A stretch of DNA of 64,000 nt from an uncultured Oscillospiraceae bacterium (GTDB lineage Bacteria; Bacillota; Clostridia; Oscillospirales; Oscillospiraceae), in assembly GCA_910587645.1 (NCBI GenBank), contig CAJUNA010000014.1, positions 1-64,000 of the forward strand, written 5' to 3'. The notes under the pieces are model-generated. The model searched no databases. It saw only the letters and a list, made by a program, of their open reading frames with translations, and was not told where the DNA came from. Shown in pieces: positions 54,677 through 62,845 of this stretch. Position 1 is the first letter of the stretch, and each line of letters opens with the position of its first letter. Both the position numbers and the translations under genes were made by a program.

Positions 54677-56623
54677 TTACACATTCCCGTCTTCCCCGCC
54701 GCCAATATCCCGGGCGACATACACCACGGTCCTGGGCAGGTCATCCATCCCGGTCTGGGCCAGCACGGCGGTAGCCCGGACTTTCCGGCAGCCCTCTTCC
54801 CCCAGCTCCGGGAAATCGGGCAGCTTGCGGTATTCCACCTCCACGTATGGCTTCCACCACCGCAGGGTCTCCCGCAGGTTTCCTATATCCATAGCGCCCA
54901 GATACCGCTCCCGGTCCTCCGGGTGGACAAAGTGGTGGGCATAGAGCTGCAAGGCGTTGGTAAAGTTCACCTCAGCCCCCAGCAGGTTGGACACCTTGTG
55001 CTGCTGGGTCACCGCCCGGAAGGTATCCTGCTCCAAATCCACATAATAGGTGGAGAAGAACAGGCTGCTGAGACTGGAGATCATATATGCCCGGTCTTCC
55101 AGGGCACGCAGCCGGTCATCCTCCTGCTGCTTTTCCCTGGTGATGTCCTGCCCCAGGATGTTGACCATTACCTGGTCTTTCTGCCGGCTGTAGAGCACAT
55201 GGACCTCGATCCAGCGCACCTCGTCCCCCATGATCCGGTAGCGGCAGACCTCATCGCCGTACTCACCGATGGTCTCCGCTTTCCGCCGCAGGTGTTCCAG
55301 GGACAAGGCCGAGCGGAATTGGGCCGCGTCATCGGGATGGACGAACCGGTCCACAGCGTTCTGGATATATGTCTCATAATCCCCGGTAAGGACGTTGTCC
55401 GTCCCCGCGAACTGGGCCAGGTTGATCCGCTCGCACAGCCCGCTGTCCAGGTACACGGTGTTCATCATTTGATACCGGGATTTCAATATCGCGGCCATCT
55501 GCATATCCCGCTTGGAGTGGGCCAGCTCCAGCCGCATCCGCTCGTCCACGTCCTGCAAGGCCAGTACCGTGTATCCCACCGCCCGCGGATCCTCACTGAA
55601 ATAGGCGGTGACGGAAATATACCGGTAATCCTCCCCGCTGCGCCACTGGCACAGCAGCTCATTTTTCTGCTGGCCCGCCTCGGCGGCCTGCCGCAGGCCC
55701 TCCAGGGAGAAACGCCGGACAAACTCGTCCTGATAGGAGGAATGGAGCTGGCCATAAATCCGCTCCCGCATCAGCATATCCCAGTCCTGGGCCGCCAGCA
55801 TCTCCCCCATCCGCCCATCCTCCCGGACAGGGTTGGCGGTGCCCACGGCCAGATCAATGGTATAGATGTTAAAGTTCCGCTCGCCCAGGCTCCGGATCAG
55901 CTCCTGATCCCGGACGGCGATCCCTTCCCGTTCCAGCCCCTCCCGCAGCACATCGTGGACGTCCTTGACGCACAGCACGGCGGTATGGGAGCCATCCCCC
56001 TGTCCCGGCAGAATCTCCATCAGGTTCCACCGGTATCCCTCCTCCATCCGGCGGCGGTAAATCAGGGTGAGGGTCCGCCCCTCCGCTTGGGCGCGGCGTA
56101 TATGATCCAGGCTGATAAAGGCGGTGAACCGCTCCACGTCCTCGGGGTGGATCAGGCCGCTCTCCGCGAACCGCCCCAGGCTTTCCGACAGGGGCGCGTC
56201 CCCCGGCTTCCACAGGTCGGAATCGGACTTAAGCACATTGCACCGGTTACATTCCAAATCGAGACGGAGGATTTTCCTGTATGTATACCCCGGCACATCC
56301 GCCCTGGGGTCTACAGTTACCACAAAGGCGGGGACAGAATCCTCCCACAAGATCCGCCCGGCGGTAATGTCCACCACTCCGCCGTAAGGCGCGTTATAGC
56401 TGACGGCCCGGCCCTCGCCGCTGCCCTCCGCACCGGGCAGGGGGCAGCAGGCGCAGGAACCATCCCAGATCTCGTAGCAGGGCACTCCCAGCCTGGCCTC
56501 CGGCGAAACCTCCCGCACACGCTGGTTGAAATACAGCAGGCTGTGGTCAGACGCCCGGATGACATAAACGCCGGTTTCCGGCATCGCGTTCAAAATGGCG
56601 GCAAAATCGCTGTTACCCACCAA
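54677..56623 (-). CDS. Multi-PAS sensor protein without output domain
   Basis: A 648-residue cytosolic protein made of about four PAS-type repeats, seen as recurring HPEDVERF, HPDDAAQF and HPEDRERY fold ends, and DREFT/DITREK-like linkers. The first repeat holds a Cys cluster (CYEIWDGSCACCPL, residues about 49-62) shared by a Clostridia PAS subgroup and possibly binding metal or sensing redox. No kinase, GGDEF or EAL domain is present. Start is TTG 56623 with AGGAGGGG upstream. Paired with REC-GGDEF, it probably feeds signals to it through an external kinase. Confidence 0.82.
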   Translation of the reverse strand: MVGNSDFAAILNAMPETGVYVIRASDHSLLYFNQRVREVSPEARLGVPCYEIWDGSCACCPLPGAEGSGEGRAVSYNAPYGGVVDITAGRILWEDSVPAFVVTVDPRADVPGYTYRKILRLDLECNRCNVLKSDSDLWKPGDAPLSESLGRFAESGLIHPEDVERFTAFISLDHIRRAQAEGRTLTLIYRRRMEEGYRWNLMEILPGQGDGSHTAVLCVKDVHDVLREGLEREGIAVRDQELIRSLGERNFNIYTIDLAVGTANPVREDGRMGEMLAAQDWDMLMRERIYGQLHSSYQDEFVRRFSLEGLRQAAEAGQQKNELLCQWRSGEDYRYISVTAYFSEDPRAVGYTVLALQDVDERMRLELAHSKRDMQMAAILKSRYQMMNTVYLDSGLCERINLAQFAGTDNVLTGDYETYIQNAVDRFVHPDDAAQFRSALSLEHLRRKAETIGEYGDEVCRYRIMGDEVRWIEVHVLYSRQKDQVMVNILGQDITREKQQEDDRLRALEDRAYMISSLSSLFFSTYYVDLEQDTFRAVTQQHKVSNLLGAEVNFTNALQLYAHHFVHPEDRERYLGAMDIGNLRETLRWWKPYVEVEYRKLPDFPELGEEGCRKVRATAVLAQTGMDDLPRTVVYVARDIGGGEDGNV

Positions 56624-56767
56624 AAGCTCCCCTCCTTGGCGCGGCCCGGCCCAAAAAGGCAGGGCAGATTTACATTCGGTGCCAGTATATCACAAACCCG
56701 CTGGAGAATCAATCCAAGGTTACGAACCTTTGGGGAAAAATTTACGAAAAAAAAGGAGCGGCCCGCG

Positions 56768-56794
56768 AGGGGCACTTCGTAAGGAAGTGCCCCT
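56768..56794 (+). repeat. Left-end palindrome of the element
   Basis: Perfect 11-bp stem AGGGGCACTTC/GAAGTGCCCCT, 5-base loop. Its core ACTTCGTAAGGAAGT (56774-56788) matches the inverted right-end core (62852-62866) at 13 of 15 bases. Confidence 0.6.
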
Positions 56795-56863
56795 TGTAAC
56801 TTTTGTTAAGTCAGCCGAATGTGATTGGATTGCAGGAAATTTAACATATCGGAGGACTATATC

Positions 56864-57232
56864 ATGAAAAAGTCACTATTTGAACAGATGGGTGGAACCT
56901 ATCATCAGGAAGGAGATTATTTTCTCCCAAACCTCGCTGTGCCAGAAAGTGTTCCTGTGGGTGTCTGGGGCCAGCGTAGGCGGCGGTATCTGCGAGAACA
57001 CAGGAAAGCTCTTTACAACGCCTTACTACTCAGTGGGAAGCTGGATAGCCACCTGGCTGACATCAATCAGCAGGCGGAAGATATGTTTTCTCAGCTTGTA
57101 AAACAGATGGCAGAGCAAGAGGGAATTACCGAACAACTCAAAGCTAAGAATCAGATGGAGTGGGTTGGGCAGATGAACAATATCCGAAATCGAGTAGAGG
57201 AAATTATCTGTAACGAACTGATTTTTGCCTAA
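56864..57232 (+). CDS. tnpV: Transposon-encoded protein TnpV
   Basis: A 122-residue protein with the family's conserved opening (KSLFEQMGGTYHQEGDYFLPNL) and body (GVWGQRRRRYLREHRK, NPMEWVGQMNNIR-like end). TnpV is typical of Tn4451-type elements, but its function is unknown. GGAGGA precedes ATG 56864. It is the first gene inside the left end; a hairpin at 57238-57281 follows. Confidence 0.92.
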   Translation: MKKSLFEQMGGTYHQEGDYFLPNLAVPESVPVGVWGQRRRRYLREHRKALYNALLLSGKLDSHLADINQQAEDMFSQLVKQMAEQEGITEQLKAKNQMEWVGQMNNIRNRVEEIICNELIFA

Positions 57233-57237
57233 CACAG

Positions 57238-57281
57238 AGAAAGCTTGGGGACATGACCTTGTTAATGTTCCCAGGCTTTCT
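57238..57281 (+). terminator. Terminator after tnpV
   Basis: Imperfect 16-bp stem (57238-57253 with 57266-57281); TTATTTT follows. Confidence 0.5.
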
Positions 57282-57369
57282 GCTTATTTTGAAAAGATTA
57301 GCGGGGTATTATCAGCATTAACTGCAAGAAAATCAACTGATTGGAAAGGTCAGAAATTAACAAATCCAT

Positions 57370-57399
57370 TTGCCAATAGACGCAAAGTTATGATATAAT
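57370..57399 (+). promoter_or_regulatory. Promoter of the nuclease-like cargo gene
   Basis: TTGCCA (57370-57375), 18-bp spacer, TGA-extended TATAAT (57394-57399). Confidence 0.75.
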
Positions 57400-57417
57400 C
57401 GTTCGGAGGTGAGGAAT

Positions 57418-58173
57418 GTGGCTAAAAATACTTTAGATGAAACAAAAGAGATAAAGATATTACTTTCCCAAATACGCGCATTAAGTGATACGATACAAGA
57501 AATCCTTAACAATGACCATGTACCTGATTTTGCCCGATATGTGTCGTATAGGGATATGGCTTCCATGTATAATGACCTTGCAGAACGCGTAAGAGATGTT
57601 ATGAAAGTAAATGCCATGTTCTATACATTCAATGTTGATAAAATGCCTGGTTGGGGAGACACAGTTTGGCCTTCACAAAAGAAAATTATTGAGCAAGTAT
57701 TAGTTAGTACTAAAATGTTATATTCTTGCTTGTCCAGCAATGCTGATTTTGCCGATGATGAATTTGATAACCTGGAAAATTTTATAAAATCTCGACTAAG
57801 AACCGTGATTTTTAGTCGGCCAGAAAAGGAAATTGAAGTACAAAATGCAATTGAGTCACTTTTAGCTGGTCGTGGTCTGAATAAAGGCGTAGATTATGAT
57901 AGGGAAACAGGAAAATTTGAATTTTCTGGGAAAGAGTATATTCCTGACTTTGTTATCCCGAAATTACAACTATGTATTGAAGTAAAGCTTCTTAAAGAAA
58001 ACAGAAAATCAAAAGTTATTGAAGAAATAAGTGCCGACGTTACAGCTTATGGGAAACAATACATTCGACAACTTTTTGTTATATATGACTTGGGATATAT
58101 TCAAAATGAGGCTGAGTTTATTCGAGACATCGAAAATGCAGGAAATATTAAAGTGATTATCATTAAGCATTAG
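57418..58173 (+). CDS. PD-(D/E)XK-nuclease-like cargo protein
   Basis: A 251-residue protein. The N-terminal 110 residues are helical and charged. The C-terminal half has the restriction-endonuclease-like core: EYIPDFVIPKLQLCIEVKLL, i.e. PD...ExK with the acid Asp in PDF and Glu/Lys in EVK, plus a following helix and the TAYGKQYIRQLFVIYDLG strand. This implies a DNA-cleaving or DNA-binding role. Start GTG 57418 follows GGAGGTGAGG; GTG 57409 lies in that site. AT-rich, with its own promoter and terminator, unlike the flanks. A defence role is plausible but unproven. Confidence 0.7.
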   Translation: MAKNTLDETKEIKILLSQIRALSDTIQEILNNDHVPDFARYVSYRDMASMYNDLAERVRDVMKVNAMFYTFNVDKMPGWGDTVWPSQKKIIEQVLVSTKMLYSCLSSNADFADDEFDNLENFIKSRLRTVIFSRPEKEIEVQNAIESLLAGRGLNKGVDYDRETGKFEFSGKEYIPDFVIPKLQLCIEVKLLKENRKSKVIEEISADVTAYGKQYIRQLFVIYDLGYIQNEAEFIRDIENAGNIKVIIIKH

Positions 58174-58244
58174 TTACTAAAAAGCGCCAGATTGAGTTGA
58201 AGAAATGATTTTTCAACGTTGATTTACGATTGAAAGCAGTCACA

Positions 58245-58290
58245 TAAAATGCGAGTGGTATTTCCAAACGGAAGTGCCACTCGCATTTTA
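58245..58290 (+). terminator. Terminator after the nuclease-like gene
   Basis: Perfect 14-bp stem (58245-58258 with 58277-58290); T's in both directions, so probably bidirectional. Confidence 0.8.
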
Positions 58291-58361
58291 CAATATATTG
58301 TTGCCAGCAATTGAAATATCAATTACATTTCAAACAAGGTAGAAAATATTTTAATAACTTA

Positions 58362-58390
58362 TTGACAAGTTAAAAAATTTATGATACTCT
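58362..58390 (+). promoter_or_regulatory. Promoter of the DUF2089 cargo gene
   Basis: TTGACA (58362-58367), 17-bp spacer, TGA-extended TACTCT (58385-58390). Confidence 0.7.
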
Positions 58391-58410
58391 TTTCCAAAGA
58401 GGTGAAGAAT

Positions 58411-59148
58411 ATGAGAAAGCCAGTCCAGCATTGTCCATCTTGTGGTGATAGATTGAAAATTTCTGCGTTAGCCTGCCCATCATGCGGCATTGAGGTACGG
58501 GGTCAATTTGATCTTGAAACGAACCCATATTCTGCTTTATCAGACCAACAGAATGACTTTTTATTGCTGTTTTTGAAGTGTAGAGGGAATATGAAACAGC
58601 TTCAAGAAGAACTTCAGCTTTCTTATCCGGCAGCGAAAAAGCAGTTAAATGAAGTGCTGGACGTTTTGGGCTTATCTACCGATACCCAGGTGAAAGCAAA
58701 AGATAGAGATATTATTGACGCAGCATCTTGGGAGGTTGACGAAAGTAGTATGAAAGCATCTGATATTATCAAGAGAAAGCTAAAAGAGTGTGGGGGCAGA
58801 GCTGTAGTTACCTCATATTCAGGCAAAGAGTACGAAGTATGGGCAGAAACGGATGGAAATACCTTTGGCTGCGATGCGCTTCATGGAATTTCCCATTCTT
58901 TTGAAATCTTTGATGTTGTTGTAGACTTTTTAAGAAACAATGGTGGAAAGGCGAAAAAAGGTACTGGCCGCGCCCCCCTTGGATCAGAAAAATGTGGTTT
59001 AGATACGATTTCCGGTGTAATTTTACATGAATACTTCGGTGTGGCGTTAGGTGGCAGCGGTTTTGACCCCTCATTTGTGGTGGCAGCTATATTGGAATGG
59101 GCTGGAATCGCTATAAATGGCAGAGGGTGGCTTCTACTCCGGGGTTGA
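58411..59148 (+). CDS. DUF2089 zinc/HTH protein with unknown C-terminal domain
   Basis: A 245-residue protein. The first about 85 residues are DUF2089: CPSCG and CPSCG zinc knuckles, then LSDQQNDFLLLFLKCRGNMKQ and SYPAAKKQLNEVLDVLGL, a helix-turn-helix regulator domain. The remaining about 145 residues (with WAETDGNTFGCDALHG, LRNNGGKAKKGTGRAPLG, FDPSFVVAAILEWAGI) are not recognised; such C-terminal fusions are unusual for DUF2089. AAGAGGTGA precedes ATG 58411. Next gene follows after 45 bases, so they probably form a transcript. Confidence 0.75.
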   Translation: MRKPVQHCPSCGDRLKISALACPSCGIEVRGQFDLETNPYSALSDQQNDFLLLFLKCRGNMKQLQEELQLSYPAAKKQLNEVLDVLGLSTDTQVKAKDRDIIDAASWEVDESSMKASDIIKRKLKECGGRAVVTSYSGKEYEVWAETDGNTFGCDALHGISHSFEIFDVVVDFLRNNGGKAKKGTGRAPLGSEKCGLDTISGVILHEYFGVALGGSGFDPSFVVAAILEWAGIAINGRGWLLLRG

Positions 59149-59193
59149 GTTCCGTATTTCAACGTGGCAATATTTGAGCGGGGGGGATTTCTA

Positions 59194-60021
59194 ATGGCGG
59201 TTTGTCCTAAATGCGGGGGAGCCAATATAAAATTTCATAGAGAGCCAGTAGGAACATCCTATAACAGCTATTATAGGCGAACAGGAGTTAAAAGCAGCTG
59301 GATTTTCCCTGCTGGCATAAGAAATGGACACCGAAAAATTGCTTATAGAACAGTTGGCCTTTGCAGTGATTGTGGACATACCTGGGGAATTGAAAGTGAT
59401 GTTCAGCACTCAGGCTGGTGGTATCTGTTTCTCCTTCTTATTTGGCCTATCGCGCTTTCTGTGTGGTTTTGGAAAACCAACGCATTTCAACTTGATAAAA
59501 AGTGGCGAGCAGTTATACTGTCTATAGCATGGCTTATCCTTATTTCTGGTGTGCTAATCAGTGAAAGTAAAATGGTTGGCACAGAATCAAGCTCTATTTG
59601 GGCATCATCGTATGCCGAATTGAATGATTTTGAATATTACATTGACGGAAACGAGATATACATTAAGGATTATAGGGGAAACCGTAAGAAAGTTCGCATC
59701 AATTCATCATACAACGTAGATGGAACAATCATGAATGTCGTTTCTTTTGATGGAACCTTTGCTCTTGACAGTGTAACAAGTGTAATTATTCCGAATGGAA
59801 CCCGGTATATGTCCAACAACATTTTTAATAGCTGCGGGATTGAATATGTGTATCTACCTGCTTCGTTGGAGGAATTCAAAGGATGGTCTTACTTCCACAA
59901 TGTTGAAAAGATATATTATGGCGGAACAGAAGAACAGTGGAGCAACTTTTGCACCGTTGACAGATCAAGGTTAGATGTCGTCCAAATTATATGTAACGCA
60001 GACCCCAATGGCCTGAAATGA
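59194..60021 (+). CDS. Zinc-ribbon membrane protein with BspA-like C-terminus
   Basis: A 275-residue protein. A CPKCGG and CSDCG zinc ribbon (about residues 4-65) precedes two membrane helices (about 77-93 and 107-125). The C-terminus (about 150-270) has BspA/LRR_5-like turns (VTSVIIPNGTRYMSNN, IEYVYLPASLEEFK, KIYYGGTEEQWSNF). It is likely exposed on one membrane face as a binding domain. ATG 59194 follows GGGGGGAT. Function unknown; probably part of the cargo with the DUF2089 gene. Confidence 0.7.
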   Translation: MAVCPKCGGANIKFHREPVGTSYNSYYRRTGVKSSWIFPAGIRNGHRKIAYRTVGLCSDCGHTWGIESDVQHSGWWYLFLLLIWPIALSVWFWKTNAFQLDKKWRAVILSIAWLILISGVLISESKMVGTESSSIWASSYAELNDFEYYIDGNEIYIKDYRGNRKKVRINSSYNVDGTIMNVVSFDGTFALDSVTSVIIPNGTRYMSNNIFNSCGIEYVYLPASLEEFKGWSYFHNVEKIYYGGTEEQWSNFCTVDRSRLDVVQIICNADPNGLK

Positions 60022-60062
60022 ATTTGGGAATCATAAGGATTTTTGAAAGCAGTGAACAGCTA

Positions 60063-60092
60063 TTGACAAACATCAGTTCTATATGCTAAACT
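60063..60092 (+). promoter_or_regulatory. Promoter with no downstream ORF
   Basis: TTGACA (60063-60068), 18-bp spacer, TAAACT (60087-60092). Confidence 0.7.
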
Positions 60093-60098
60093 TTACAC

Positions 60099-60226
60099 CA
60101 AGTGAATAACACATATTAAGCACATCCCTTTTGGCGCTTGTAAAATACAAGGCCGGTACATCAAACTCGCTTCAGCGGAACGCAAAATTTCCGCTGAGGC
60201 TGGTTTTGATGTACCGGCTCCTTTTT
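60099..60226 (+). ncRNA. Candidate small RNA or mob-operon attenuator
   Basis: About 128-base transcript from the promoter above to a strong terminator: outer stem GCCGGTACATCAAA (60152-60165) with TTTGATGTACCGGC (60205-60218), inner stem CAGCGGAA/TTCCGCTG (60173-60180 with 60189-60196), then T6 by 60226. No ORF lies between. It either is a stable sRNA of the element or attenuates transcription into mobC. Confidence 0.6.
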
Positions 60227-60347
60227 TGCCCTGACAACTGAATGACTGCTGATGAGAAAACCTGCTGAAAGAAGAAACAGGGCTGTCATTTGGGAAGAAC
60301 GGCGGAGCCGTTCAAATGCGCCGAAGGGAGAGTGGTATTGTCTTAAC

Positions 60348-60404
60348 AAGCAACGTATTGGGGGGCACAAATCCCCCAATACCGCTTGTCAGGGAGTTCC
60401 CTGA
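60348..60404 (+). other. Candidate origin of transfer (oriT) upstream of mobC
   Basis: A 10-bp perfect stem GTATTGGGGG (60355-60364) with CCCCCAATAC (60373-60382), extended by CAAGC/GCTTG outside it, followed at once by a second perfect palindrome TCAGGGA/TCCCTGA (60389-60404). Paired inverted repeats directly before mobC are the usual oriT layout; the nick site is not identified. Confidence 0.6.
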
Positions 60405-60434
60405 AACCCCAAAATCAGAAAGGATGAGCGACCT

Positions 60435-60770
60435 ATGAGAACAAGGGATCAAAAAGCCCGAATCCATTTTACGGAAGAAGAACTGCGGGATTTAGACCGC
60501 AAGGCGGCAGCGGCCGGACTTGACCGCTCCAAGTATGTACGTAAGGTAGTTCTGGCAGCGGAGGTCAAACCTGGCCCCCAGGTAGATGTCCCGGCCCTGA
60601 TCGCTGTGACACACCAGGCTGGGCTGAGAGTAGCAGACGTGCTTGTCAGAGCCAACAGCGGTATGCTGGATGTTCCCGCCCTCCGCAGGGCATTAGCGGA
60701 GGTTGAGGGAGCTACACAGACTGTCCGCAGGGCCTTTGAGGAGGGGAATGCTGATGCTATGCACGATTGA
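60435..60770 (+). CDS. mobC: MobC-like relaxosome protein
   Basis: A 111-residue protein with an arginine-rich ribbon-helix-helix N-terminus (RIHFTEEELRDLDRKAAAAGLDRSKYVRK), typical of MobC/accessory relaxosome proteins that bind oriT and help the relaxase open it. AAAGGATGAG precedes ATG 60435. Its end overlaps tnpW by 23 bases. No relaxase follows. Confidence 0.88.
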   Translation: MRTRDQKARIHFTEEELRDLDRKAAAAGLDRSKYVRKVVLAAEVKPGPQVDVPALIAVTHQAGLRVADVLVRANSGMLDVPALRRALAEVEGATQTVRRAFEEGNADAMHD

Positions 60771-61023
60771 ACTGACAGGACGGCAGGCTGAGATTTTTGA
60801 GGAAGTGATGGAGCGGATAGATGAAACAGCGGTCTACCTTGTCAGCCTGTCCCACGAGGAACGCTTGGACTGGCTGAAAGAGCATCAGTACAGCCGCCCC
60901 ATAAGTTTTGAGCGGGAGATTGGCGGGACGGTCTACACTGTCAATGCCCATTTTAGCGGGGACACGGCTGAAACCGCCGAGGAAAAAGTTAATCGCATTC
61001 TCGCCCGAAATATCACACGTTAA
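60748..61023 (+). CDS. tnpW: Transposon-encoded protein TnpW
   Basis: A 91-residue protein whose second half is the TnpW family signature: FEREIGGTVYTVNAHFSG, then TAEEKVNRIL. ATG 60748 has GAGGAGGGG immediately upstream. It belongs with tnpV and the recombinase in Tn4451-like elements; the role is unknown. Confidence 0.88.
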   Translation: MLMLCTIELTGRQAEIFEEVMERIDETAVYLVSLSHEERLDWLKEHQYSRPISFEREIGGTVYTVNAHFSGDTAETAEEKVNRILARNITR

Positions 61024-61027
61024 AGTG

Positions 61028-61088
61028 TTGAAGTTTTGCGCCGGATGTGGTATGATAATGCTACCTTGCAATTCATATCACATCCGGC
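61028..61088 (+). promoter_or_regulatory. Recombinase promoter covered by a 16-bp dyad
   Basis: TTGAAG (61028-61033), 17-bp spacer, TATGAT (61051-61056). GCCGGATGTGGTATGA (61040-61055) is repeated inverted as TCATATCACATCCGGC (61073-61088), one mismatch in 16, ending just before the ribosome site. The left arm lies in the promoter, so this is likely a DNA operator, not an RNA hairpin. Confidence 0.65.
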
Positions 61089-61106
61089 TGCGGAAAGGAG
61101 TACATT

Positions 61107-62792
61107 TTGAAGAAAAAGCAGCCAAATGAACAGCGAATCACAGCATTATACGCCAGATTGTCCCGTGATGACGAGAAAGACGGCATCTCAGGCAGCATCC
61201 AAAATCAAAGGGCTATTTTGGAGAAATTCGCCGCAGACAATCATCTGCCAAATCCCCGGTTCATGTTTGACGACGGATACTCGGGAGTTACGTTCACCCG
61301 TCCAGCTTTCATGGAAATCATGGAACTGGCTGAACAGGGGCTTGTGGCAAATTTGGTGGTCAAAGACCATTCCCGGCTGGGCCGGAATCGCCTTGTGGTG
61401 GGCCAGCTTCTGGAGGAAGATTTTGTCCGGCTGAACGTGCGGTACATCGCCATCATGGACAACATTGACACCGCCAACGGCGTGAGTGACATCGTGCCAA
61501 TGCAAGACCTCTTTAATGAGTGGCACGCAAAAAATACGAGCGACAAGGTGCGCCGTGTCATGCAGAGCCGTGGCAATGCTGGAATACCGTTGACCACCAA
61601 TCCGCCCTTTGGGTACAGGAAAGACCCAGAGGACAAGAACAAGTGGCTGATAGATGAGTTTGCGGCGGGAGTAGTACATCAGATATTTCAGTTGTCCATT
61701 AGTGGCCTGGGGCCCACTCAAATCGCCAAGAAACTGCGTTCTGACGGCGTGATGACCCCCAGCGAGTATCTGCACAGCATTGGAGTGAGCTGCCCCACAA
61801 AGCCCCCGGCATATCCGCACAACTGGTGTTCTGCTACCGTAGCGGATATTCTGGATCGACAGGAGTACACCGGGGACACAGTGAACTTCCGTTCTTTCAG
61901 TCAGTCTTTCAAACAGAAGAAGCGTCTGGACAGGCCCCAGGAGGAATGGAAGGTATTTCCCGATACCCACCCTGCTATCATTGACCGGGAGACCTTTACC
62001 CTCGTTCAAAATCTCCGACAGCACCGCCGCAGGCCAGACCGCACCGGTATCGTGAGTATGTTCTCTGGGCTTTTGTACTGCGCCGACTGCGGCGAAAAAT
62101 TGTATTACAGCAGCACCAACAGCTACAAGCGGGAGCAAGCCTATTTTTTCTGTTCCAGCTATCGCAAAAATTCCAGCGTATGTTCCGCTCACTATATCCG
62201 GGAACACACCGTGGAGCAGTTGGTACTGGAGGGATTACAGCGTCTTTTGTGGTACGTCCAAGCCTTTGAGCAGAAGTTTGCACAAGAGCAGGTGGAGCGG
62301 TTTGGTCTGCAAGCGAAAAAGGCGCTGACCGCCAAGCGCCGGGAGTTGGACAAAGCCAAACAGCGAGTGGTGGAGATCGACCAGCTTATTCAGAAAAGTT
62401 ACGAGGACATGAGCAAGGGCCTGCTGTCCGAGGAACGCTTTGCCACGCTGACGGTATCTTTGGAAAACGAACAGCGGCAGTTGAAAGCGGCGATCCCGGA
62501 AATGGAAACCAGTTTGGATGCCACCACAGATAAAGCGGCTGATTTGCAGCGATTTATTGAACGGGCCAGACAGGTGACTCGGCTGACAGAATTGACGCCT
62601 GAAATCGTTCACGAGTTCATTGACAAAATTGTGGTATCCAAGCCAGACAAGGTAGACGGCAAGCGGCACCAGAGGGTGGACATCTACTATAACACCATTG
62701 GCCTGTGGGTAGCGCCGGAGCCGGAGGAACTGGAGCAGGAGTACCTGGACTACTACAAAGCCATGTTGAAGCGCAAGAAAAAGACGGCGTAG
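61107..62792 (+). CDS. Large serine recombinase of the element (TnpX-like)
   Basis: A 561-residue site-specific recombinase that excises and inserts the element. The resolvase domain has catalytic Ser19 in YARLSRDD and DHSRLGRNR further on. The Recombinase domain (PPFGYRKD, GLGPTQIAKKL) follows, then a zinc beta-ribbon (CADCGEKL, later CSAHY) with a coiled coil (about 410-490) and a C-terminal DUF4368-type end. Start is TTG 61107 with GGAAAGGAG 7 bases upstream. It is shorter than TnpX of Tn4451 (about 700 aa) but full in all domains. Confidence 0.94.
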   Translation: MKKKQPNEQRITALYARLSRDDEKDGISGSIQNQRAILEKFAADNHLPNPRFMFDDGYSGVTFTRPAFMEIMELAEQGLVANLVVKDHSRLGRNRLVVGQLLEEDFVRLNVRYIAIMDNIDTANGVSDIVPMQDLFNEWHAKNTSDKVRRVMQSRGNAGIPLTTNPPFGYRKDPEDKNKWLIDEFAAGVVHQIFQLSISGLGPTQIAKKLRSDGVMTPSEYLHSIGVSCPTKPPAYPHNWCSATVADILDRQEYTGDTVNFRSFSQSFKQKKRLDRPQEEWKVFPDTHPAIIDRETFTLVQNLRQHRRRPDRTGIVSMFSGLLYCADCGEKLYYSSTNSYKREQAYFFCSSYRKNSSVCSAHYIREHTVEQLVLEGLQRLLWYVQAFEQKFAQEQVERFGLQAKKALTAKRRELDKAKQRVVEIDQLIQKSYEDMSKGLLSEERFATLTVSLENEQRQLKAAIPEMETSLDATTDKAADLQRFIERARQVTRLTELTPEIVHEFIDKIVVSKPDKVDGKRHQRVDIYYNTIGLWVAPEPEELEQEYLDYYKAMLKRKKKTA

Positions 62793-62845
62793 CCGTAACT
62801 ACGCCATCTCAATCAAATAGTTTTTACTTGCGGACTCGCCTTGCG

